Shown here piece by piece: positions 1 to 9,914 of a stretch of DNA of 64,000 nucleotides. Within the stretch, counting starts at the first letter, position 1. Each line of letters starts with the position of its first letter. Made by a program: the position numbers and the translations under genes. The notes under the pieces were generated by a model. That model ran no database searches. It was given only the letters and a program-made list of their open reading frames with translations, and was not told the origin of the DNA. The stretch is from Mycolicibacterium sp. CBMA 226 (GTDB lineage Bacteria; Actinomycetota; Actinomycetes; Mycobacteriales; Mycobacteriaceae). The DNA is taken from positions 1-64,000 of the forward strand of contig NZ_VTGY01000013.1 in assembly GCF_009729075.1 (NCBI RefSeq), given 5' to 3'.

Positions 1-1049
1 CCGCCCGTCGTCGCCGACGTCAGCGCCCGGGACGCGTCCATGCCGGGCAACCGCCGCGCGACGGCCGCGACCGCGCCCGCCACTGCCGGCGCGCACCGGT
101 GCGACTCGGTCAGCACCACCTGCGGCTCGTCTTCGGGGCCGTACAGCAGCGTCGGCTCGGCACCGCGGTACCCGAAAACCGTCTGGCTCGGGTCACCGGC
201 GATGACGGTCAGCTGGGCCCCGGCCGCCAGGACCCGCACCAGCAGTGCGGCCTGCGGATCGAGGTGCTGCGCGTCGTCGACGAGCAGCAGCTTGATCCGT
301 GCGCGTTCGGCGTCCAGCAGCGCGGGGTCGACGGCGAAGGCCTCGAGCGCCGCGCCGACCAGCTCGGCGGCGCCCAGCGCGGGCACCGTCGCCTGCGGAG
401 CAGCCATCCCGACGGCGCTGCGCAACAGCATCACCTGCTCGTACACCTGCGCGAACCGGGCCGCGGCCACCCACTCCGGGCGGCCGGCCTTGCGACCGAT
501 GCGGCGCAGATCCGCGGGGTCGACGCCACGTTCGGTGCAGCGGGCCAACAGGTCCCGCAGTTCGGTCGCGAACCCGGCGGTGGCCAACGCCGGCCGCAGG
601 TGCAGCGGCCAGTCCACGCCGGCATCGTCGCCGTCCTCGAGGTCACCGGCGAGCAGCTCGCGGATGATGCCGTCCTGCTCGGCGCTGGTGATCAGCCGCG
701 GCGGCGGGTCACCCGCGCGCTGCGCGGCCTGGCGCAGCACCGCGAACGCGTACGAGTGCAGCGTGCGGACCAGCGGTTCCCGGGTGACCTGGCCGGTATC
801 ACCGAGCAGCGCCGACGTGATGGCGCCGCGGGCCCGGCTGCCCAGCCGCGCCGAACCCGTGAGCAGGAGCACCGACTCGGGATCGGTCCCGGCCGCGATA
901 TGCGTTGCCGCGGTGCGGATCAGCAGCTCGGTCTTCCCGGTTCCGGGGCCGCCCAGCACCCGCACCACACCGCGCTGCCCGGGCTCGGTCAGGGCATTAA
1001 CCGAGCCGGGTGCGGTGAGTGCGGAGTGCGGGGCGGCCATGGCAGGCAT
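1..1049 (-). CDS. adnA: AdnA-type helicase-nuclease subunit, N-terminal part (runs off left edge)
   Basis: This is the N-terminal ~349 residues of a UvrD/RecB-like protein. Seen: a Walker A motif GGPGTGKTELL near residue 34, motif II LLLVDDAQHLD, and a following VIAGDPSQTVFGYRG motif typical of superfamily 1A helicases. In mycobacteria the gene at this place, divergent from lipV, is adnA (Rv3202c). AdnA pairs with AdnB as a motor-nuclease that resects double-strand breaks. The C-terminal nuclease module lies outside the window. Two in-frame starts are possible, ATG at 1049 and ATG at 1040; both lie upstream of the P-loop. Family assignment is firm; the exact start is not. Confidence 0.85.
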   Translation of the reverse strand, partial: MPAMAAPHSALTAPGSVNALTEPGQRGVVRVLGGPGTGKTELLIRTAATHIAAGTDPESVLLLTGSARLGSRARGAITSALLGDTGQVTREPLVRTLHSYAFAVLRQAAQRAGDPPPRLITSAEQDGIIRELLAGDLEDGDDAGVDWPLHLRPALATAGFATELRDLLARCTERGVDPADLRRIGRKAGRPEWVAAARFAQVYEQVMLLRSAVGMAAPQATVPALGAAELVGAALEAFAVDPALLDAERARIKLLLVDDAQHLDPQAALLVRVLAAGAQLTVIAGDPSQTVFGYRGAEPTLLYGPEDEPQVVLTESHRCAPAVAGAVAAVARRLPGMDASRALTSATTG

Positions 1050-1098
1050 GCAACCACGGGGGTACGACAAGTTGGGCCGACGGCGACGTCAGGCGGCA

Positions 1099-1905
1099 AT
1101 GTCTGGCAGCATCAACGCCGTGAGCTTGCAGGTGTACCGCTACGGACCGGCGCGACCGGCACAGATCCTGGCCCTGCATGGTCTGACCGGCCACGGAAAG
1201 CGATGGCAGACACTGGCGGACGGGTATCTGCCCGAATATGCCGTGCTGGCCCCGGACCTCCTCGGCCATGGTCATTCGTCCTGGGCGGCGCCGTGGAACA
1301 TCGACGAGAACGTCGCGGCACTGGCGGCCCTGCTCGCGGACGAGGCCGACGGCCCCGTCGTCGTCGTGGCACATTCGTTCGGCGGTGCGATCGCGCTCAA
1401 TCTCGCTGCTGCGCACCCGAATCTCGTGTCTGGACTGGTTTTGCTGGACCCGGCGACCGGTTTGGACGGCAGCTGGATGAGCGAGATCGCCGACGCCATG
1501 CTCGGTTCGCCCGACTACCCGGACCGGCAGGAGGCCCACGCCGAGAAGGCGAACGGATCGTGGGGCGAGGTCTCGGCGAAGTACCCCGGCGAACTGGAAC
1601 GCGACCTCGACGAGCACCTCGTCGCACTTCCCGGTGGGCGCGTCGGCTGGCGGATCAGCCTGCCCGCCATGATGTCCTACTGGAGCGAGCTGGCCCGCCC
1701 AATTGTGTTGCCGCAGCCGGGCACTCCGACGACACTCGTCCTGGCGAAGCGGACCCATCCGGCGTACGTGACAGGTGAGCTGGTGTCCGGTTTGCAGGCC
1801 CGTCTCGGCGCCGATTTCGTGCTGACCGAGTTCGACTGCGACCACATGGTGCCGCACGCCATGCCCGCCGAAACCGCCGAAGTGATCCGGCGCCACCTGG
1901 TCTGA
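1099..1905 (+). CDS. lipV: alpha/beta-hydrolase, LipV-like esterase
   Basis: A 268-residue alpha/beta-hydrolase. Seen: oxyanion-type LALHGLTGHG near the N terminus, APDLLGHG, the nucleophile elbow VAHSFGG (Ser; Ala replaces the usual first Gly), and a C-terminal DCDHMVPH that supplies the catalytic His. The reading frame is open far upstream (to position 40) only because it runs antisense to adnA, so I place the start at ATG 1099; GTG 1120 is an alternative. The stop lies 2 bases before the next gene, so the two are probably cotranscribed. The M. tuberculosis counterpart is Rv3203 (lipV). The natural ester substrate cannot be read from sequence. Confidence 0.85.
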   Translation: MSGSINAVSLQVYRYGPARPAQILALHGLTGHGKRWQTLADGYLPEYAVLAPDLLGHGHSSWAAPWNIDENVAALAALLADEADGPVVVVAHSFGGAIALNLAAAHPNLVSGLVLLDPATGLDGSWMSEIADAMLGSPDYPDRQEAHAEKANGSWGEVSAKYPGELERDLDEHLVALPGGRVGWRISLPAMMSYWSELARPIVLPQPGTPTTLVLAKRTHPAYVTGELVSGLQARLGADFVLTEFDCDHMVPHAMPAETAEVIRRHLV

Positions 1906-1907
1906 TC

Positions 1908-2204
1908 ATGGCCGCCGTCACCGAGGAACAGGTCGAGAAAGTCCGGGAGCTCGTCGCCTCTATACCGTCCGGCCGGGTGTCGACCTACGGCGATATCGCC
2001 GATGCCGCAAGGCTTTCCAGCCCGCGGATCGTCGGCTGGATCATGCGGACGGATTCCTCGGATCTGCCCTGGCACCGGGTGATCACCGCGTCGGGGCGAC
2101 CGGCGCCGCATCTGGCGACGCGGCAGCTCGAAAGGCTTCGCGCCGAAGGGGTTCTGGCGGTCGACGGTCGGGTTCCGCTGCGGGAGTACCGGCACGAGTT
2201 CTGA
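1908..2204 (+). CDS. alkyltransferase-like protein (ATL), Ogt/MGMT fold without reactive Cys
   Basis: A 98-residue protein with the DNA-binding domain of O6-alkylguanine-DNA alkyltransferases: GRVSTYGDIA, then the helix-turn-helix ending RIVGWIMR (Arg finger), then LPWHRV and GRPA. The family active site is PCHRV; here the Cys is replaced by Trp (PWHRV), the signature of ATL proteins. These bind O6-alkylguanine and hand it to nucleotide excision repair rather than removing the alkyl group. It starts 2 bases after lipV and matches Rv3204 in position. It should act in DNA repair as a damage sensor, not as an enzyme; that role is family knowledge. Confidence 0.85.
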   Translation: MAAVTEEQVEKVRELVASIPSGRVSTYGDIADAARLSSPRIVGWIMRTDSSDLPWHRVITASGRPAPHLATRQLERLRAEGVLAVDGRVPLREYRHEF

Positions 2205-2212
2205 GGCCGCGC

Positions 2213-3172
2213 TCACCCCACCGTGATGGCGTCCAGCCGTTCCTTGATGAACTCCGCGGAGACCACCGGCGCCAGCCCGGACACCGCTCCGATGGGCGGC
2301 CGCAACGGGGTGATCAGCGCATCGTGGTTGGCTTCGTAGAAGTAGATCAGCGACACCAGATCCTCTTCCGGCGCGTGCGGCTGCGGCGGCAGCACGCGAT
2401 GCCGACCGGACGGCCAGCGTCGTCCGCTCCAATACTCCAGCAGGTCCCCGATGTTCACCGTCAGCGCGTCGGGTTCCCAGGGGGCGTCCTCCCAGCCCTC
2501 GGCGTCGGAATACACCTGCAGCCCACCGGCGCCCGGCTCCCGGTCGAGCACGGTGACGGTGCCGAAATCGGTGTGCGGGCCGATGCGGAACTGTCCGGGC
2601 TCCGGTTCACCCACCACACTCACCGGCGGGTAGTGGTTGATGTTCATCGTCCAGGTCGGCCGATCTGCCAGCGCGGCAAAAGGATTCGCCGACAACCCCA
2701 GCGCGTGTGCGAACAGGGCCAGCAGGTCGTCGGACAGCCGGCGCATCTGGGCGGTGTATTCATTCACCAACGTCTGCAATGCGGGCACCTCGGCGGGCCA
2801 TACGTTGGGGGCGAACCAGATTCGATCCACCTCCGGATCCCCGCTCGATGTTTCCGCGCCCAGACTGAAACTCTCTTTGAGATCGGGTGGCGTCTCGGTG
2901 CCCTCGGCGTAACCGTTGGCCTCGGCGCCCGGGCCGATCCAGCCGTGCCCGCCGACCGGCACCGAGTATCGTCGCTTCACCGCGTCGGGCAGCGCGAAGA
3001 ATTCCCGGCTGGCCGCGCGGACCGCCGCCGCCAGCCCCTGGTCCACCCTGTGACCGGTAACCACGATGAAACCGGCCCGGCGCAGACCCTCGTCGACTTC
3101 GGCGGCCAACGCATCAGCCTCGGCTCCGCCGGCATACCAGCGGGAAATATCCACTGTCGCAATGGCACTCAT
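2213..3172 (-). CDS. isopenicillin N synthase-like 2-oxoglutarate/Fe(II) oxygenase
   Basis: A 319-residue non-haem iron oxygenase of the IPNS/DIOX type. Seen: the N-terminal DIOX domain (IATVDISRW, RAGFIVVTGH), the metal-binding HTDFGTVTVL (His-x-Asp), a distal His in SGRHRVLPP, and a C-terminal LIYFYEANHDALI. The start at ATG 3172 overlaps the deaminase stop in an ATGA, so it is the third cistron of a coupled operon with a nucleobase permease and a cytosine deaminase. The context suggests oxidation of a pyrimidine or related base, as in fungal thymine 7-hydroxylase of the same fold; that substrate is inference. No counterpart is known to me at this place in M. tuberculosis. Confidence 0.8.
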   Translation of the reverse strand: MSAIATVDISRWYAGGAEADALAAEVDEGLRRAGFIVVTGHRVDQGLAAAVRAASREFFALPDAVKRRYSVPVGGHGWIGPGAEANGYAEGTETPPDLKESFSLGAETSSGDPEVDRIWFAPNVWPAEVPALQTLVNEYTAQMRRLSDDLLALFAHALGLSANPFAALADRPTWTMNINHYPPVSVVGEPEPGQFRIGPHTDFGTVTVLDREPGAGGLQVYSDAEGWEDAPWEPDALTVNIGDLLEYWSGRRWPSGRHRVLPPQPHAPEEDLVSLIYFYEANHDALITPLRPPIGAVSGLAPVVSAEFIKERLDAITVG

Positions 3173-3609
3173 TCGCCGATATCCTCCGCCCACAATTCGG
3201 GACTGGTTTGGATGAACTCTTCCATCATCGCCACACACCGCTCGTCGTCCAAAACCGCAACCGTCACACCGTTTTCGGCCAGCCAATCATGACCACCGTA
3301 GAACGTGCGGGCCTCCCCGATCACCACCGCGCCGATGCCGAACTGCCGCACCAGCCCGCTGCAATACCAGCACGGCGAAAGCGTCGTCACCATGATGGTC
3401 GAGCGGTAGCCGCGCTGACGTCCGGCCGCACGGAACGCATCGGTCTCGGCGTGCATCGAGGGATCACCGTTCTGCACCCGGCGGTTGTGGCCGGCGCCCA
3501 GGAGTTCACCACCGGCCCGAAACAACGCCGCACCGATCGGAATACCACCTTCTGCCAAGCCTTTTCGTGCTTCATCGACCGCGACGTCGAGCATCTGCTC
3601 AGGGGTCAT
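3169..3609 (-). CDS. yeast-type cytosine deaminase (CDA fold)
   Basis: A 146-residue zinc deaminase. Seen: HAETDAF (zinc His and catalytic Glu), TLSPCWYCSG (two zinc Cys), and a C terminus FIQTSPELWAEDIGE that closely resembles the end of yeast cytosine deaminase Fcy1. The expected reaction is cytosine to uracil plus ammonia, possibly also 5-methylcytosine to thymine. The start is set by the ATGA overlap (ATG 3609) with the permease stop; two upstream Met codons inside the permease are less likely. It lies between permease and oxygenase, with 4-base overlaps on both sides, indicating tight coupling of uptake, deamination and oxidation. Confidence 0.85.
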   Translation of the reverse strand: MTPEQMLDVAVDEARKGLAEGGIPIGAALFRAGGELLGAGHNRRVQNGDPSMHAETDAFRAAGRQRGYRSTIMVTTLSPCWYCSGLVRQFGIGAVVIGEARTFYGGHDWLAENGVTVAVLDDERCVAMMEEFIQTSPELWAEDIGE

Positions 3610-5000
3610 ACGGACGCGCATTCCGCGGAGATTTTCGATCGACACAGCACCAGGTACGCGGCACCCGAGATGACGAAGCCGACGAAGAAGGTGATATCGC
3701 CGAGTGTCGGCATCGCCTGGGCGATATATCCGACGAACTTCTCCTGATTGGAGAACAACAGCACCGACAGCCCCAGACCCAGCGCGAAGGAAAACAGGCC
3801 CGGCCAGTTCGTGTACGAGCGGTCGTAGAGATACCCGGCGATCTGTTGCCCGCGGCGCAGATACTGATCGGCGAAGACGACGCCCAGCCAGGGTCCGATC
3901 CAGTAGGCGATCACCAGCAGGAACGCTTCATAGCTGTGGGCGGCATCGGGCAACGCCCACCACGCGATCAGGAAACCGGCCACACCGAAGAAGACGGTCA
4001 CCAGCGCCCGCGCGATGTGTGGCGGCAACGTGATGCCGGTGGTCACGAAAGCCATTGCCCCGGAATAGATATTGAGCGCATTGGCAGCGATGGCACCGAT
4101 CGCGATGGCCAGCAGGGTCGCCTTGGCCAACCACGGCGCAAGCTCTGCGGTGAACGACTCGGTCGGGTTGCCCAGGTTCGCCGCGCCGTACGTCGTCGAT
4201 GCCGCGCCGACGACCTCCAGGACCACACACGAGACGAACAGCCCGGTGGAGGCGAAGAACCCCGTCGCAAAAGTGGACACCGCCGACGGCAGATAGCGGG
4301 TGTAGTCAGCGGCGTACGGGGTCCAGCCGGCCGCGTATCCGAACGCGGTACCGACGGTGAGCAGGAAGCCCCCGAGCCCGCCAACCCCGCCCGACGGCGC
4401 CGGCGCACTCAGATCCGCATGCGCGAAAATTCCCACCGATGCCGCGCCGAAGACGATGACGAGCACCGGGAATGACCACCGCTCGAACGCCTGCACCAGA
4501 TTGTGGCCGAAGAACGCGAACGCGGTCTGCACCACCACGATGATGATCAGGCCGACCAGTGGTCCGAAGCCGAACAGGGTGGACAAGGCGAACGCACCGC
4601 TGACACTGTTGGTGGCGAACCAGCCGACGCCCGCGGTGATCGACATCAACGCCGCAGGCAGCGCGTTCCCCTTGAACCCGAACGCCATTCGTCCCAACAC
4701 CATCTGCGGCACGCCGTGCAGCGGTCCACGCGCGGACAGGAAATAGTGCGCGATGGCACCCAGCCCGGTTCCGATGACGATCCCGGCGACCGCCTGCCAG
4801 AAGCTCATACCGAACGCGAGGACGGCCAGCATGCCGACAAACACCGTCGCGAATTCCATGTTGGGTGACGTCCACGTCCAGAACAGCTGACTCGGCTTGC
4901 CGTGCCGGTCCGCCTCGGCGATGAACTCGTTGCCGCCGGGCTCGACCGCAGCAATCCTGTCTTTGTAGGTTCCGTCGGTGGTGGGTTCAACAGCCGTCAT
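3606..5000 (-). CDS. NCS1-family purine-cytosine permease
   Basis: A 464-residue membrane protein with about 12 hydrophobic segments. Seen: the N-terminal RHGKPSQLFWTWTSPNMEF motif of the nucleobase:cation symporter-1 (CodB/purine-cytosine permease) family. The start is ATG 5000, just before the soluble N-terminal tail, with a purine-rich stretch (gtgagaaag) upstream. It is the first gene of the coupled operon with the cytosine deaminase and the 2OG oxygenase, which makes cytosine or 5-methylcytosine a likely substrate. The family also carries allantoin, hydantoins and thiamine precursors, so specificity is inferred from context. Confidence 0.85.
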   Translation of the reverse strand: MTAVEPTTDGTYKDRIAAVEPGGNEFIAEADRHGKPSQLFWTWTSPNMEFATVFVGMLAVLAFGMSFWQAVAGIVIGTGLGAIAHYFLSARGPLHGVPQMVLGRMAFGFKGNALPAALMSITAGVGWFATNSVSGAFALSTLFGFGPLVGLIIIVVVQTAFAFFGHNLVQAFERWSFPVLVIVFGAASVGIFAHADLSAPAPSGGVGGLGGFLLTVGTAFGYAAGWTPYAADYTRYLPSAVSTFATGFFASTGLFVSCVVLEVVGAASTTYGAANLGNPTESFTAELAPWLAKATLLAIAIGAIAANALNIYSGAMAFVTTGITLPPHIARALVTVFFGVAGFLIAWWALPDAAHSYEAFLLVIAYWIGPWLGVVFADQYLRRGQQIAGYLYDRSYTNWPGLFSFALGLGLSVLLFSNQEKFVGYIAQAMPTLGDITFFVGFVISGAAYLVLCRSKISAECASV

Positions 5001-5056
5001 GCGAGGTAACTTTCTCACCGAACGGGGAAGGCTGCCATTCGAAGCCGGCGCGCCGC

Positions 5057-5911
5057 CTACAGCACCAGGCGGACCAGGGCTGCGGTACGGGTCAGGCCCG
5101 GGAACGCCGCGGCCGTCGACCGCGGGTGCAACGCATGTACCGCGAGCCGGAAGATCAAGGCGCGCAACAACATCTGCGGCCACTCGGGTAGCGATGCCCA
5201 GCGCTCGATGAGACCGTCGTCGGCCTCGCCCCACGACAGCGCATCGACGACGACCACACCTGCGGCCCACGACGCCGGGCGCCAGTACGGCGTGATGTCG
5301 GTGATGCCGGGCGCCGCGGTCCCGGCGAACAGCACCGTCCCGTAGAGGTCGCCATGCACCAACTGGCTCGGGTTGCGGGTCGGCTTGCGCAGCGACGCAA
5401 GCTGATTGATCAGTTCGACCGAACGGCGGCCGTCGGTCGTACCCGGCACCACGCGGGCACCGGGCGGCAACGACTGCAGCGGACGGTCCTCCCAGGCCGC
5501 GCGGTCGGCGGCGATGAACACGTCGACGTCACTCCACGGCACCGCGGGCGGTTGCGTCAGGAAGCGCGGACGCTCGAGCTTGGCCGTCGCCTCGTGCAAC
5601 CGCACCGCCGCCGAGACGATCTCGTCGTGCCGCGGTTCGGGGGTGCCGGTGACGAATGTGTCGGCGCGCCAGCCGGCGACGACGTAGCGGCCGTCGGTGG
5701 CGCGCACCGGACGGGCCAGCCGGACACCGTCGATGAACAGCGTTTCGCGCACCTTGGCCGACCAGGACGCCCGGGCGTTGTCGGCAGCCATCGACAGCAC
5801 CACCTCGCCACAGCGCCAGCCACCCTCCCAGCTCGAGCCGAGCGGGACCGGCCGGAGACCGGTGAGGCCGAACGCCGTGAGCACATGTTCGGGAGGACGG
5901 TCGACGGTCAC
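5057..5911 (-). CDS. Rv3205c-like protein, aminoglycoside-phosphotransferase fold (TIGR02569 type)
   Basis: A 284-residue conserved actinobacterial protein. Seen: N-terminal lobe with VPLGSSWEGGWRCGEVVL and a central QLVHGDLYGTVLFAG, similar to the HGDxxxxN catalytic loop of APH-like kinases, but with Thr where the metal-binding Asn would usually lie. A following ITDITPYWRP resembles the second metal motif (DF/DW), though weakly. Catalysis is therefore uncertain. It matches Rv3205c in position next to moeZ. Its start at 5911 gives MTVDRPPEHVL. No function is established to my knowledge. Confidence 0.75.
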   Translation of the reverse strand: MTVDRPPEHVLTAFGLTGLRPVPLGSSWEGGWRCGEVVLSMAADNARASWSAKVRETLFIDGVRLARPVRATDGRYVVAGWRADTFVTGTPEPRHDEIVSAAVRLHEATAKLERPRFLTQPPAVPWSDVDVFIAADRAAWEDRPLQSLPPGARVVPGTTDGRRSVELINQLASLRKPTRNPSQLVHGDLYGTVLFAGTAAPGITDITPYWRPASWAAGVVVVDALSWGEADDGLIERWASLPEWPQMLLRALIFRLAVHALHPRSTAAAFPGLTRTAALVRLVL

Positions 5912-5950
5912 CCGATCAGACTAAGGTGTGCCCGGCCAGAGGCAGCCCTC

Positions 5951-5971
5951 TCCCGTCGCTTCGCTCGCCCC
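5951..5971. repeat. 21-bp short repeat, copy 1 (downstream of moeZ)
   Basis: The sequence beginning tcccgtcgcttcgctcgccc is identical over 21 bases to positions 60481-60501. It lies 6 bases beyond the moeZ stop. The core gcttcgctcg can form part of a small hairpin. The second copy sits inside the rubA reading frame. Confidence 0.7.
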
Positions 5972-5977
5972 GGCGTG

Positions 5978-7156
<1,179 letters not shown>

Positions 7157-7198
7157 GCCCTCAACAGTAATCAGCGACTTTTCGGTAGCGCTCAAGGG

Positions 7199-7262
7199 CC
7201 GCGAGCGTGCGAAAAATGCGCGCCTGAGGCGGCGTGTCGGGCGCAGACACGCACGCTCGCGG
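7199..7262. repeat. long inverted repeat between DUF3152 gene and moeZ
   Basis: A perfect 13-bp inverted repeat, ccgcgagcgtgcg (7199-7211) and its complement (7250-7262), encloses a second perfect 7-bp hairpin gcgtgtc/gacacgc (7232-7238 and 7246-7252). It lies between the stop of the upstream gene and the moeZ start, on the same strand as both. It could be a terminator-like RNA structure or an intergenic palindromic element; there is no clear T tract. Confidence 0.6.
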
Positions 7263-7290
7263 GAGTTTGGGTTGGAGTGCTGGCGGGGAA

Positions 7291-8337
7291 CTACGGGATG
7301 GGGTACGGCCAGGAGTTGACGTGGCAGGTCTTGCCGTCGGGCTTGACCGACTCGGGGTCGAACTTGGCGTCGTCGTTGTTGTTGGTCGAGAAGGTCTGCT
7401 GCATCATGATCGGCGCCAGGCCGCCGTTGTCGCCGCACGGTTCATGCATCCGGAAGCCGAGCGCGTGCCCGACCTCGTGGTTGATCAGGTACTGGCGGTA
7501 CGAGCCGATGTCGCCCTGGAACGGCACGGCACCGCGCACCCAGCGCGCCTCGTTGATGAACACGCGGGACTGGGCCTTGCCGCCGTCGGCCGGGAAGTAG
7601 GCGGGGTTGAAGCACGACGACTCCAGCTGGATGTCGTAGCCGCAGCCCTCGCGCACCGTCATCGGCGAGGTCAGCGAGACCCGGAAATCGGGCTTCTCCG
7701 GGGAACTCTCGTCGAGCCGGGTGAAGGCGAACTTGCCGTCATGCGTCCAGCTCTTCGGGTTGGCGAGGGTTTCGGCGACCATCCGGGCAAACGCCTCGTC
7801 ACCCCCGAAGCTGGTGGTGTCGACGCCGTCCTCCACCTCGACGGTGTAGGTCACCGATCTGGTGGTGCCCTGGCCGATCTTGGGCGTGGTGCCCGGAACG
7901 ATGTGCCAGGCCTTGGCTCCGGCCTCGGTGAACGGCCCGCCGTCCGGGAGGATGCCGGTGGGCAGGTTGACGTCGAACTGTGTCAGGCCCTTGGGCGGTG
8001 CGCCGACGATCGCGGTGCTGGCCGAGTTGATGGTGGGCTGACCGACCAGCGGTATGTGCGGATGATCCGGCGTGATCGGCTGGGGACCGGAGATGCCCTG
8101 GTACACCACGATTCCCGTGACGACGGCCAGCGCCGGCAGGGCGTACGCCCGCCACCCGTAGGTGGACACGAAGCGACCCAGCCAGGACTGCTTGCGCCAT
8201 TGTTGCCGGTCGTCCCGATTGGACCGCAGCCGTCCGGCGTCCTCGGCCACCGGATCCCGCTGCGCGCGCAAAGGCTCACGCCACTCATTGCGCACCACAG
8301 GGACGCGACCGGTGCCTCGGCCCGGGTCGTAGGTCAC
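7291..8337 (-). CDS. DUF3152 zinc-metalloprotease-like membrane protein (Rv3207c-like)
   Basis: A 348-residue protein. Seen: basic cytosolic N terminus, one membrane segment at about residues 63-82 (AYALPALAVVTGIVVY), a linker, then a C-terminal domain with HEVGHALGFRMH, a zinc-protease-like HExxH plus a downstream Gly and His, and conserved Cys pairs (GCGYDIQLESSC and HEPC...KTCH). I place the start at GTG 8337 (VTYDPGRGTG), which matches the family N terminus; ATG 8397 would add 20 residues. The topology suggests an extracytoplasmic enzyme anchored in the membrane. Peptidase activity is inference from the motif. Confidence 0.8.
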   Translation of the reverse strand: MTYDPGRGTGRVPVVRNEWREPLRAQRDPVAEDAGRLRSNRDDRQQWRKQSWLGRFVSTYGWRAYALPALAVVTGIVVYQGISGPQPITPDHPHIPLVGQPTINSASTAIVGAPPKGLTQFDVNLPTGILPDGGPFTEAGAKAWHIVPGTTPKIGQGTTRSVTYTVEVEDGVDTTSFGGDEAFARMVAETLANPKSWTHDGKFAFTRLDESSPEKPDFRVSLTSPMTVREGCGYDIQLESSCFNPAYFPADGGKAQSRVFINEARWVRGAVPFQGDIGSYRQYLINHEVGHALGFRMHEPCGDNGGLAPIMMQQTFSTNNNDDAKFDPESVKPDGKTCHVNSWPYPIP

Positions 8338-8475
8338 CGAACCAGGATGGCATAGAGCTGGGCGTACACCGGCAATGGCACGCCACCGGCCGTTCAAGTG
8401 GGCGCAGACACAATCGCCGAACCGCTGGTAGCACGCGGAAGCCGCGAACTAACGGTAGTAGTGTCGTGGCGATAA

Positions 8476-9273
<798 letters not shown>

Positions 9274-9286
9274 CGCGCCTCGAACA

Positions 9287-9323
9287 AAAACTGCCCCTCT
9301 CCTGTGCGGAGAGGGGCAGTTTT
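9287..9323. terminator. bidirectional intrinsic terminator between tetR and TB9.4 genes
   Basis: A perfect 14-bp stem (aaaactgcccctct, 9287-9300, with its complement at 9310-9323) and a 9-base loop. Runs of T follow on the + strand and of A precede it, so it can end both converging transcripts. Confidence 0.85.
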
Positions 9324-9338
9324 CACATTCGGGAGGAG

Positions 9339-9575
9339 TCAGTCCTTGCCGGTGACGCCGAAGCCGACCCGGCGGACGTCGGCCGCACCGATCTCGACAT
9401 AGGCGATCTTGGCGGTCTGCACCAGGAACCGGCGGCCCTTCTCATCGGTCAGCGCGAGCACGCCCGAATCCTGACCGAGCGCGTCGGTCACCAGCTTCTC
9501 CACTTCGTCGGGAGTCTGCGCGCTGTTGAGGAACAGTTCGCGCGGGCTGTCGGTTACCCCGATCTTGACCTCCAC
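9339..9575 (-). CDS. DUF3107 protein, TB9.4-like (Rv3208A)
   Basis: A 78-residue small soluble protein with the family pattern VEVKIGVTDSPREL, PDEVEKLV, DEKGRRFLV and KIAYVEIG. I chose GTG 9575 because it sits 5 bases after a strong aaagggg ribosome-binding site; an in-frame ATG at 9590 overlaps that site and would add five residues. Known only as a conserved mycobacterial antigen-sized protein with no established biochemical role. It converges on the TetR gene across a shared terminator. Confidence 0.8.
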   Translation of the reverse strand: MEVKIGVTDSPRELFLNSAQTPDEVEKLVTDALGQDSGVLALTDEKGRRFLVQTAKIAYVEIGAADVRRVGFGVTGKD

Positions 9576-9914
9576 GCTGACCCCTTTCATTTCGTTTTCC
9601 AGGCTTCATCCGAGCTGCGATCGAACTCTCCCCAGGAGGCTAGTGGACGACGACGGCCGGGGGGCCCGCGGGCACGTTCGCCGTAGGCGAACCACGTGCA
9701 GAGGCCGCCGGTGAGGTCACGACGTCGTCACAGTTGTCGCCGCGAAAACACCGCCCGGCGGCACCGCTTTTCGAGGTCGCGACGGGTCGTCTCGGTGCGG
9801 GTCGACCGAACCGAGTCCCGACCGTTATCCGACGACCAGCGAGCCGACCTCATCCGTAACTTCCACACCACTAGCATCGACGAGGTAAGTGATACTCGAC
9901 CGGGGAAAGTCGCC
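9576..9914. promoter_or_regulatory. 339-base divergent intergenic region
   Basis: No gene is supported here. It should hold the divergent promoters of the DUF3107 gene and the Tyr-rich MmpS-like gene. Seen: a 7-bp perfect inverted repeat gttcgcc/ggcgaac (9676-9682, 9686-9692) and a 10-bp palindrome acgacgtcgt near 9719-9728. A gatact box at 9891-9896 could be a -10 element for the + strand gene. The functional value of these is unproven. Confidence 0.4.

Noticed and set aside
40..1098. Extension of the lipV frame to position 40
   Set aside because: The extension is antisense to the P-loop and motif II of adnA and adds only Ser/Arg/Ala-rich sequence.
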